From contig JAVXUO010002819.1 of NCBI GenBank assembly GCA_033065855.1, forward strand, positions 124,001 through 188,000: a DNA stretch of 64,000 bases, read 5' to 3'. The translations under genes were made by a program, and so were the position numbers. The DNA is from Escallonia rubra (Eukaryota; Streptophyta; Magnoliopsida; Escalloniales; Escalloniaceae). Below are positions 10,058 through 20,400 of the stretch, one piece after another; position 1 is the first letter of the stretch; the number at the start of each line of letters is the position of its first letter. Under the pieces are notes generated by a model. It saw nothing but the letters and a program-made list of their open reading frames with translations. It was not told the DNA's origin and did not search any database.

Positions 10058-12233
10058 ATGGACTTTGTTTTCTCAGTAGCACCTGCTAGCATCTTTGCTT
10101 TTCTACTCTTTCTCTGCTCCATGTTATGGATATCAAAGATTGCTAGGAGAATAAATAGTAAACATGACCAAACACCGCCGGAAGCCGTTGGCGCCCGGCC
10201 TGTAATAGGTCACCTTTGAAACAAAAAAAGGAAAAATACGAATGCTCAGGGAGTAACAAAAAGAAGAAAGCTGGAAAATATTCACTTGTAATTGAGAGAA
10301 ACTTGCTAACTTGATGTTTATTGACAAGCTTCGTGGAACCTCTATTTAAAGACATAGTTCCACTAAACCACTGCCCACATATATCTCCTCCACTAGTCAC
10401 TCCCTAGTTCCACTAAACCACTCCCCACATATATCTCCACTAGTTACTCCATGTTTACCACTACTTAAACATTATTTGAATAACAACATAAGCCCACTAT
10501 GTGAACATGCCTCACGTTAAGCAAAAGACTAGGAAAACATGTAAATTCGGTTAACCACCTCCAAAGCATGTTCTAAGTTGCACTAATTTCGACAACCTTC
10601 ACCTTCTAGGTGGCCCTCAGATGCCGCACGTGACCATGGCTTCCATGGCAGACAAGTATGGCCCAACCTTCACAATCAAACTTGGTCTTCACAAAGTTTT
10701 GGTGGTGAGTGATCGAAACATGGCAAAAGAGTGCTTGACTACTAATGACTTGGTCTTTTCGAGCCGTCCAAAGGCCATAGCAACTGAGGTCATGGGCAAC
10801 AACTATGTTATGTTTGGTCTTGGTCCTTACGGACCGTACTGGCGCCATGTGCGCAAGATAGTCATGCAAGAGATTCTGTCCAACCGCCGCCTTGAAATGC
10901 TTGTCCACATCAGTGTCGCGGAAGTGAAGGCATTTATAAAAGACACATACAACTTCTGTTTAAAGAACAAAGATGAAAAGTCTATCATGGTTAAAACGGA
11001 GATGAAACAATGGTTTGGGAGCTTAGTCGCAAATATGGTCGTCAAGTTGATCGTGGGGAAGCGATTTTCCCATGACGATGAACTGCGGGAACCATTTCGA
11101 AAGGCCATGAGGAAGTTTATTGAGTTGTTGGGCGCGTTTGTGGTGGGCGATGTGATTCCTTACTTAAGGTGGCTGGATTTGGGTGGGTACGAGAAGGCCA
11201 TGAAGGAGATAGCTAAGGAGATTGATTATATCCTCCAGGGATGGTTAGAGGAGCACAAAATGAAGAGAACCTCTGGCCAGCACATCACGGGTGAAGAGCA
11301 AGACTTCATGGATGTGATGCTAACCGTCTTTGATGGTGCTTCGCCGGAGGAACTTGGCGGTTTTGATGCCGATACGGTCAACAAAGCTACATGCTTGGTA
11401 CGTATTGCCCAGTCCAGATACTTAACCATCCTCGATCACCTAATTTTAAACCAGTTGACTTTACATATAAATTTACTTGAGTTAATTACACATGCTCTAA
11501 GAAAAACTAACTAGTAAGACAGAGTATGAGGACTGAGGAGTTTTAACTTTTCTGGTACTTTTGAGTAACTACATCCAACTAAGTTACCATTTGTGGATGG
11601 TAGGTGATATTATCTGGGGGTACAGACACCACGATAGTAACTCTCACTTGGGCTCTGTGTTTACTACTCAACAACCCTCATGCATTGGAAAGGGCCCGAG
11701 ATGAACTAGACTCCCAAGTTGGAAGAGAAAGACAAGTGGAGGAGTCTGACATGAAGAACTTGGTCTACCTCCAAGCCGTAGTCAAGGAGACACTACCTTT
11801 ATATCCGGCTGCACCGCTCATGCCACCTCGTGAAGCCATGGAGGATTGCCTGGTAGGTAGCTACAAGATTTCTAAAGGTACCCGCCTTCTGGTGAATCTT
11901 TGGAAGGTCCATCGCGATCCTCACGTGTGGCTGGAACCTAATGAATTTCGACCAGAGAGATTCTTAACAAGTCATAAGGAATTGGATGTTCGGGGACAAC
12001 ATTTTGAGTTGATTCCATTTGGTAGTGGTCGAAGAGTTTGTCCCGGAATGTCTTTAGCTCTTCAGATTGTGCAATTGGTCCTTGCTCACTTGATACACGG
12101 GTTTGAGGTTGCAAAACCATCAGATGAACCGATTGATATGACTGAAAGCTCTGGACTGACCACCCTCAAAGCCACCCCACTTGATATCCTTATTAGCCCA
12201 CGCTTGTCTCCAAAAGCGTATGAACATTGTTGA
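10058..12233 (+). pseudogene. Cytochrome P450, CYP82 family (copy B, disrupted by solo LTR)
   Basis: A close paralogue of copy A. The coding pieces are 10058-10216, 10600-11397 and 11604-12233, with the same phase-0 intron. The first two pieces are separated by a solo LTR at codon 53, whose first bases create a TGA directly after Leu53. Omitting the LTR and one target duplication, the frame is otherwise open with the same 319 + 209 codons as copy A and no other frameshift, so decay is recent. The K-helix reads KETLPLYP instead of KETLRLYP: the invariant ExxR Arg is Pro (codon 11796-11798). The heme loop [10 protein letters not shown] and the I-helix SGGTDTT are kept. WPEP in copy A is WLEP here. 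As it stands it can only encode the membrane anchor or an N-terminally truncated P450 from an internal ATG (10621). Confidence 0.9.
10217..10594 (-). mobile_element. Solo LTR (378 bp) inside CYP82 copy B
   Basis: It starts TG and ends CA and is flanked by exact 5-bp duplications ACCTT (10212-10216 and 10595-10599). Copy A has the uninterrupted site. Read on the minus strand it has LTR order: a TATA-like CTTTAAATAGAGG (about 10340-10352), then a poly(A)-like CAATAAACATC about 30 bases on. Internally an imperfect repeat of about 50 bp built on AGTTCCACTAAACCACT occurs twice (from about 10352 and 10411). No internal retrotransposon sequence remains, indicating LTR-LTR recombination after insertion. 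Confidence 0.9.
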
Positions 12234-12280
12234 ACAAATGCAATACGGCATCTATATCGTTGTGTCTCACGGTTGAGGAG

Positions 12281-13335
12281 TATTGAAATAGGATTTCATT
12301 CACTTTAACGTTGGTTAAGTACAAGCACCTATACGTAGGTAGATTGGATAATTCAAATCTATAGATCACTCAACCTAACAAGATTATCTCCAAAGGTAAC
12401 TGATCACTTCTTGTCCAAAAGTTAAAGTTAAGAGTTCTAGATTGATTTAATATTATCTAATATCCCCCCTCAAACACATGGTACTTTGAATAAAAAAAAA
12501 TTATGTGTTTGGTTACAAAAATCAACTCAAAAAAATAAGAGACACATATGTTGCAAGCTTCTCATGATTGCCCCAAGTGCATGCAATTGCAGCATAAGAG
12601 ATCTCTCCATTATAATTTATCCGCCAATGAAAAGCAAGCCAGTTGTCCATCCATATGACCAAAGGTTGTCATCAGAATGTAATATGTAGAAAAAACGTGC
12701 ATAAGCATAAAAAGGCGCGAGCTTAAAGAGAATAGCTCTTTGAGAAGAGCGAGATAATTAATAGATTTAGAAATTAGAAAAAAATGAAAACAAAGTAGAA
12801 AGAGTTTTTCAATTATTTGGAAAGACGGATATAGAAAAAGATAATGAGATAGAAATTATATTCCGGAGAGACAATTCATAAGTATGAGATGTTATATACG
12901 CTTTAGTGGAGGAGTAGCAAAAAGTAGCAAAAAATAGAGAAACATATTTAGTTGGCAAAGATGTTTTTGGGCTTAAGATTGGATAAGGGATGTTGAATAA
13001 CCGATTAGACCAAACTAAAAATCTAGAAACTTAAGAGCATAGCTTATTGCACCTCGATAAGCAAGAACAACAAAAAAGAAAGAAAACGGCATGAAGAGGG
13101 ACGGGACTCTCAAAACAAGGATCGTCCCGCTCTTGATACCATATTAAATTATATAAAATAGGATTTCATTCACTTAATGTTGGTTGAGTATAAGCACCTA
13201 CATACATACAGGTGGAGAGGATAATTCAAATCTATAAATAACTCAATTTAACAATATTATCTCTAAAGATAACTAATCACTTCCTATCAAACAGTTAAAC
13301 TTAACAATTCTAGATTGATCTAATATTATCTAACA
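12281..13335 (-). mobile_element. TRIM-like miniature LTR retrotransposon (1055 bp)
   Basis: Two direct repeats of 182 and 194 bp (12281-12462 and 13142-13335) enclose about 680 bp without coding capacity. On the minus strand, the repeat at 13335-13142 is followed immediately by TGGTATCAAGAGC (13129-13141), matching the initiator-Met tRNA primer site used by copia-type elements. A polypurine tract TTTGAGGGGGGA (12463-12474) immediately precedes the other repeat. Flanks AGGAG (12276-12280) and ATGAG (13336-13340) fit a slightly diverged 5-bp target duplication. The size matches TRIM elements. The two LTRs differ by several indels and substitutions, so it is not recent. Confidence 0.85.
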
Positions 13336-13340
13336 ATGAG

Positions 13341-15298
13341 TTAACAAACAATGGGAAGCTAACTTGTCCAAAGTACCTAATTATAGTTTGTTACTCATAC
13401 TATAAAATCAACATTTTGGTTTTGGTATTAGATTTTACAATACTTTTCTTCGGTTCATGAAATATTGCAGGCTCGCAGCCATATATGCCATGTCAGAAAT
13501 TTAACGAATTGAGTTACTTGAATATCAACATTAACTGCTCACCATCGCCCTAGTGTACTAGCTTTTATATTGTAAAAGGGTTTATAGGGTTTTTCATTTT
13601 TCATTTTTTGAGTAAAAGTTAAAATAACACTTACCTCTAACAAAAGTTTATATTGTAAAAGAATATTTTAAAGAAAGAGACTTGATGCTCTATGAGAAGT
13701 CAAAAACGCTCTTTATTTATAATAACACTCTAATACAAAAAGGGTGTATGGTGGAAAAAAAGTTATACGTCGAAAACACCCCTAATTTTTATCAAGACTT
13801 CAACTTTATTAATGAATTTTAAAGAAAAAAAAAGATTAATCATTTAACCACGTCCATACCTTTGTACATAATATAGGCTTCAATAAGTGCAACGGCACTC
13901 ATCTGTTGAAATTCAAGATTCTGCATCAGCTGAGCAGCATACTCGGAAGCTGCATATTCATGTAGCTAATTAATTACCTAACTTCATCTTATACAAACTC
14001 ATTCTTTCTTCACAACTTACCAAGTCTACTACCCAGTTGGAAACTTCAAATACTAATCTCTCTACCCTAAATGAAGTTTCCAACACCGCCAAGAAGATTG
14101 ATGGAGGTGTAATAGATTGCTAACAATGAGAGCTTTCAAAGAGTAAGCAGTTTGCATTAGAAGATAGCATTTCAAAGCAAAAGAGGCATTGCATCAAGCC
14201 TCATGAAATCATTGATCTTAGCCACGTAAATAACACAGTGAGACCTATAAAGAAAATTACGTACGTACATACCCAAATGAGAACAACATACAAAAGCTTC
14301 GATCAAGTGTGGGCTCGTGAAGAAGCTTCACGCTAGCAGAATTCAATTTGTTTTTTGAAATCACCGGGTTCCCATTATTATGAGAGTAACGCTAAGAAAA
14401 GTCCGTTTGCATGTAAGAGCGGGTCTAGGACCGCTGCATGGTAGGAATATTAATTAGGATTGACAATGGATCCGATCAAGACCGAAACCACTAACGAACC
14501 AAGTTTAACTGAGAGCGAGCCGAGCCAAGTCGAGCCTAAAAAAATTTTTGAGACAGAAATCTAATTTGGGCTAAGCGCTGACAACATATAGATCGGCCCA
14601 TTTTTCGACTGGCCCAGTGTTTTATTCTTTAACCATAATGAAGCTATTAATTACATCTTAACTGTCATCACATGCAGTGTGTGCGACCTGTCTTGACAAC
14701 AACATGCCCATCACCACACTGCTCCGCAATCAGGCAAGCTGATCTACAGGATCAGTCACGGCCTCATGGGTCATCGTCGAAACATCTCGGCCGCCCAATA
14801 GATCACCATACATCCTTTTCACGGAGTAATGCAATATGACCATATATGCATTGACAACTTTCCAAGGGCAACTTTCAGGATTAGCCTCACTGTGAAGTTC
14901 CATCCATGATTCAACTTTTCTGAAGCAGCTCCCTGACCTCACAAAAATATATCGTCTTCTTTCGAAATTAATCAGGATGGACTTGCGATTGCACTTTACC
15001 CGGAAAAATCAAACCAAAGTTGCAATTTAGTCACTAAACACCCATGTATCGGTTAAGTGACAAATGGAGAATGTATGATTCCACTTTGCAACTTTGAGTT
15101 AAAAAAGAGCCTCAGCAAACGTCCACTGCCGTAGGGGGTGTTTGTGATTGATTGATAGTTAAAGCTAATTAAGTTCATATAAAATCAGTTGTTGAAATGT
15201 TGGGAAAAAAATGTGGAGTGATTCAATTTGCCTCAAAATGCTCAAAATTGATTAAGTCTAGATTCCTCAATTTCTTAGCTTCAGATTTAATCATTTTA
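13341..15298. other. Gene-poor intergenic region
   Basis: AT-rich DNA. A short GAGCCGAGCC/GCCCATTTTTCG-type segment near 14500-14620 may be a hAT remnant but has no clear ends. Apart from the open frame at 14730-14942 (listed separately) I see nothing gene-like. Confidence 0.55.
14730..14942 (-). pseudogene. Possible orphan exon of unknown origin
   Basis: A 70-codon minus-strand frame (MRSGSCFRKVESWMELH at the start, ending VTDPVDQLA) with protein-like composition: Trp, Cys and a mix of charged and hydrophobic residues, unlike the AT-rich surroundings. Just upstream on the same strand is a T-rich run ending in GTGAG, resembling a splice acceptor. No adjoining exon could be found, and I do not recognise the family. 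It may be a captured or degenerating exon, or chance. Confidence 0.3.
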
Positions 15299-15579
15299 GA
15301 GAATTAGGTTTCACCAAAGAATTATCAAACTTTTTTCACATATAAATATATATTTGGTGTTGTGATCGCCCCTATGGTTTTTCTGACATGAGGGGTATAA
15401 CCTCCAGCACAGCTTCGCCATTAAGCAAAATTTGGAGAATCGGGTTTGACCAAAAGAATTATCAAAAAAATTTCACATATAAAATGGATATTCGGTGTTT
15501 TGTAATCGCCCTTGTGGTCTTTCTGAGATGAGGGGTTTAATTAACCTCCAGCAAAGCTTTCTCACTGTGCAAAATTTGG
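15299..15579. repeat. Tandem duplication, two units of about 140 bp
   Basis: Unit 1 (15299-15434) and unit 2 (15435-15579) both start GAGAAT and share, in order, the blocks AAGAATTATCAAA, TTTCACATATAAA, GATCGCCC or AATCGCCC, and TGAGGGGT. They have diverged by substitutions and small indels. No coding content. Confidence 0.8.
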
Positions 15580-15919
15580 TGAAAACTATTACTCCGGTCC
15601 CTAATTAACGCCAATGCCTATGCTCAAATATAAGCCCAACATGATGGCGGGATTCACCACTGCGATTCACCACTTATGTGCATCTATTATCTACTTTGGT
15701 CTTTTGTTACTCCTGCTACAGCTTGCTGAAAAATGCGACGTGGTATCAATACTGCTACAGTTTTCAATGTTATCTTTGTAGTGTATCCATATAAGAGGTC
15801 TATTATAGGGACATGCCTATTGTACACAATGTGCAACGGGATCCAACTGAAGCCACCATTCACTCCGTTAACGCTAGTGATGCTATCGGTCTTGAGACAC
15901 TAGCACTTAATTTGGCGCT

Positions 15920-16253
15920 TTTTTTTTATAAGAGATTCATTTCATTAAGAAAATAAAGGTCAAATATAAACATGGTTGTTCCTCACTTCTTCCAAGTTAG
16001 ACAAAAGGTTGGAAGATATGGGAACAAAACTAAAGACATTACAGAAATAAGTTCTAGCTACTAAATTGTGAGCTGCTCGATTGGCCGTCCTTGGGACAGA
16101 GATAACATTCCAACACTTGATTCTGGAAAAAATTGTTTTTGCTTCGTTGATGATTAACTTGATTCTCCTTGGGTCTATATGAAAGTTTCGAATGCACTTG
16201 ATTACTACTCAGCATCACCTTCAAAAATCACATAATCCATTTTGAGCTTCATG
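15920..16253 (-). mobile_element. 5'-truncated LINE (L1-type) 3' end
   Basis: It is flanked by a perfect 17-bp target duplication GCACTTAATTTGGCGCT (15903-15919 and 16254-16270). On the minus strand it ends in an A-rich tail. Its translation resembles the C-terminal RNase H-like end of plant LINE ORF2: EGDAE, then CWNVISVPRTANRAAHNLVA. The 334-bp length means severe 5' truncation, as is usual for target-primed reverse transcription. Confidence 0.88.
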
Positions 16254-16822
16254 GCACTTAATTTGGCGCTTGCATGGTTAACTGAGCATCTCTTTTATCA
16301 TTGTATTCTACTTATGCCTACTTTGCATTTTAGTGCACATCTGTCTAACCCTAGGTCCGGGATTGTCGAGGAGTTAGGTGATAGATGCAGCATTTTTCCT
16401 TCTGTACTGTTCGAGGTCAAGATAGCTTTCTCACTCTGTGGCACGGGCCCTCGCGAGTCATGCAAGTTGAGCTGGAACTTTTGTGTGTCATGACTTGTTT
16501 GACCCAACTTAGGCTACTCTGCTTCTACGGCTATTATGCTTCTATGCCTCCGCTGTTATAGATGGTCGTCTGCGTCTTCCTCGGAGTTTTTAAGCCGGCA
16601 ACTTATTCTGGTCTGTAGGTACATACCCTACCAGATGGGGTGTCATCTAGTTCTTCTGGTTTTCATGCTATGTATGGTTTCTACTGGACAGCTTTGATGG
16701 TATATATATTTAATATTCTGCCAAAAGAAAAGAAGATATTTATCTGCTTTAAATATTGATACACTATTTAGTCTTCTGTCATACTAGACTACTTTCACAA
16801 AACATCCTCTGCAGCTTTTTAA

Positions 16823-17310
16823 GAGTCCGTTTGAAATCACTTTTAATTTTAGTTTTTTATTTCCAAAAAAATATAAAAAAAATCACTTTAGGTTTTATTT
16901 TTTTACAAAAATAAATTAGTATTTGATTACCCAGTTTTTATTTTTGGTGTATGATTACCTAATTTTTATTTTGAATTTTTTCTTTGGTGGTGGTTGCGGT
17001 GGCTGTAACCGGCGAGGTGGCTGTAACCGGCGAGGTGGCCGGAGGTGGTCGCCTGCAGTGGTAGCTGGCGATGGCTGGTGGCGGCGGGCGATGGCTGTGG
17101 CAGTGGGAGGTTGGTTGTGGTGGTGGTGTCAAAACAAAAACTAAAACTGAAAACCTAAATTCGTAAATGAAAATTTAAAAAAAACAATCATATTTTTAAA
17201 ACTGATTTTTAAAACTGAAAAAAAAATAAAATATATATGTTAAACGCGTTTTTTTCTCCGGTTTACAAAACTGGAGAAAAAATAAAAAATAAAATAATTT
17301 TCAAACGTTA
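16823..17310. mobile_element. Foldback MITE, PIF/Harbinger-like (copy 1)
   Basis: The ends are complementary (left GAGTCCGTTTGAAA, right TTTTCAAACGTTA) and are flanked by TTTAA on both sides, consistent with a 3-bp TAA duplication. The A/T-rich arms surround a GGT/GGC-rich core (16980-17130) in which GGTGGCTGTAACCGGCGA is repeated twice. A related element lies at 56886-57259 with the same plan, including shared arm text such as TTTACAAAAATAAATT. The core gives a spurious Gly/Trp-rich frame. Confidence 0.55.
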
Positions 17311-17482
17311 TTTAATTGACCGTGACCTATAATCTTCTGAGCTGGCGTACCTTTAAATCATTCTCAAGGCAATAATTCGACAATTAAGGAACCGGGGTCC
17401 ACTTATTCTGAAATCCAGTATGTAAAAGACTTAAAAGAAAGAAATCAGCAGCCAGCCGACATCCTACTGCCTTAACAACGCA

Positions 17483-20400
17483 ATGCTCCCGCCAAAAGAT
17501 GAAGCAAACGTGAGCGCACGCGCCGACGGCACGACGCCTGAGAACGTGATCGTCGCAGTGAAAGCACAGAAAGTAATCTCGAAAACGGCGTTCGCTTGGG
17601 CCCTGAGCCACGTGGTCCATCCCGGCGACTGCATTACGTTGCTCGCCGTCTATTCCGGCCAGAAAACCGGCAAGTCTGTCAGTCATAAACTGATCGGTAA
17701 TTGACTAAGTTGATTCCAGAAATTTTACTGCGGTTTTTATGGCCTTGTTTACATTGCAGGTAGGAAATTGTGGAGTTCACCAATTATGAAAGGAGATTGC
17801 CGGAACGGTGACGGGAAGTTGCCGGATCGGATATATCAGATCTCGGAGTCTTGTTCTCGTATGGTTCTCGAATTTCACGATCAAATCGAGGTGACTTACT
17901 TTTTTACTGAATGAATCGCCTCTTTCTTTTTTCACTATCAGTTTTAACGGCATATATTCCTCTGTATGGTGCTACTTTGCTTTCTAACATGCGTTCCATT
18001 GGATGGGTTTAGTATCATGTAAATATTGAATTCAACTCAAATATCAATTTTTTTCTTATTTTTTATCGTAATATCAATCATGGATTGAATAAGTTTTGTT
18101 CAAGTAACTAAAGTAAAACTAACGAGTGAGGTCGACATTTTCGGCTAAGTTGTAAACTCTACACAATTTACTTGAGACGCGCCTTAAACGTCCTTTAATG
18201 TTGTAAGGTCAAATTTGGTGTGAGACAATTGTCTTTAACATGTTTTACTTTCATATAAGCACCAAAATCATGGAACGGGGAGTAGCATTTAGAAGAGATC
18301 AATTTCCCGAGGGAATTCATTTGATTTTTCAAAGAAATGCTGCCATATCCAGAGTAATTGTCTGCTCCCAACTTATTATGACAATTTTTCCAAATTAAAG
18401 AATTTTTCATAGAGGTTCTAGTGTTCCTTCAACTGAAATGAAGTTTCAACAAAACATCATAGTGCCATGACACTTGTTAATAGAAAAGAACCCTCTTATG
18501 TAGTAGTGTTGTTAAAGAATACTTGGTTCTGAAGAAAAAGCGGAAGGAGAAAAAGGGGCAGCGAAGTGCTAAAAAACTGTCAATCTCATTGATTGGTTTT
18601 TTGATATTTGATTGAATTGTCAGTAGTTTAGGACATTGATCATGTCAGGGATCAGAGGGAAAGTACCAAAGTAATAATCGAATTGATTGCGGTGAAATTG
18701 GTAGATAGAGATATTGTTTACCAGTAATCGTATAGCCTCCTTTCCACAGATTATTGGATATTACCATCCGCAGCCTAATCATGCACCACAATACCGTGTG
18801 TTTTCTTATGGAGAGAGCATGCTGAAAAAAAGTTAATTGATCCCATTGTATGATGACTGCAGCCTGCATTAGTTGTCGACATTGTAACTATTGCCTTAGC
18901 AATTTCTACGTACTTATCTCCGTCAAAGAGCATGCTTGTCATGCCACTATCATCTAAATGTTGATCTTAAAATTTAAGTCATCAGTATCCCATCATTTGG
19001 GGTGAAATGCTAAATGTCTGAAATTGGTACCCTTGACAAGGAAAAACTACCACTGGAACAATTGCACGGTAAGTTACTTAAAGAAACTAACAAACATTAT
19101 TGAAAAAACCATGTCTCTTACAACAATTTGTTAATTGTAGGTCGTAGTGCGGATTAAGGTGGTCTCGGTTGCACCTGCCGGTGCGGTGGCGGCTGAAGCA
19201 AAGAGCAAGGCAGCCAACTGGGTCATATTGGACAAGTAATTTGACGTGAATGTATAGTTTCAATATATCCTGATGTATTAGAGATAGATCAAGGTTCTAT
19301 GTCCTTCCTTTTTAATATAAAAGAAAGGAGTAGGATGGGGATTATTTCTCGCTATTTACAACTTCCCTTGTGAGGGGTTTTTGTTGTTGCGTATACAAAC
19401 TATATAGCATATGTAATTGATATAGCATATCAGTTTCATTTTTGCTATTTACCATCTTCAGGCTTCAAGATGGTCTGAAATATCGAAAAGGTCGTACGTA
19501 GAGATATATACTTAAATACAAATATACTTCATGCTAAAAAAATAATAATAAATTAGACCTCTACGTTCAATATAGATAGGTCACCCAGTTATGTTATTTT
19601 GTTTTAGGAAAGTGGTGCAAAGCTAGAGTTCCTAGCTGCTCTTCTGCGGATTACATATCTTGCTAGTAGACAAAATAAACTGTTATTGAAGGACGAAAGT
19701 GTACCCCAAATTAAATAAACAAGTCCAGATTTACTTTTGTTTCTAAACTGCTATTTATGCATTTCCAATTTTGTGTTTGAGCGGAGCTTGGCCTAACTAT
19801 TGCCAGTCTAAGTAGGACTGCAGTTTATAATACTATGTGCTTTAAACCTCACTATTCCACCCAAACTGGCCTCTAATTAGGTGTTCATTCGAACATATTG
19901 CAGTCTTTTGACTGCAAGTAACTAACGATATATATACTAAAGAATGGATTCACTGTTTCTGTGTTTGATTGTACTTGTTTTCTCCAAGTGTTGACTTCGT
20001 GTTTGTCCCTGCATAATTTGTTATTTTCCAATCTTAACCGTAATTCTTCTATTCTCCTGAAACAGAAAATTGAAGAAGGAACGTAATCACTGCATGGAGG
20101 AACTTAGATGCAACATTGTAGTGATGAAGGGTTCTCAACCAAATGTCCTTAGGCTAAGTTTAAAATGTCCAAATGAAATCCAAACACCTTTCTTTTCTGC
20201 TGCTTCTTCACCTGGTCTGGATGCTGAAGTGTCACAGGGGCACAGGATGAAGCATTCTACTCCTATAGGCAGTCCCGAGGAACCAAGTACTTCCTTTACG
20301 TTATCATCTGAAGAGAAATCGTTATCCAGTTTCGGTTTGGATACGGTGACTCCTCTTTTCTTTGTCTATGAACAAAATCCACTTTTTGAAGGGCTGAACA

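Larger units (their letters stand above)
6055..12235 (+). repeat. Tandem CYP82 duplication unit B
   Basis: The second copy of the P450 relic plus non-coding DNA plus CYP82 gene arrangement seen at 1630-5200. It is expanded by a hAT insertion (7034-8055), an LTR-like insertion (about 9030-9276) and a solo LTR inside the gene (10217-10594). Positions 8310-9980 align with 1887-3170 of unit A. The segment 6640-8310 has no clear counterpart in unit A. Confidence 0.75.
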
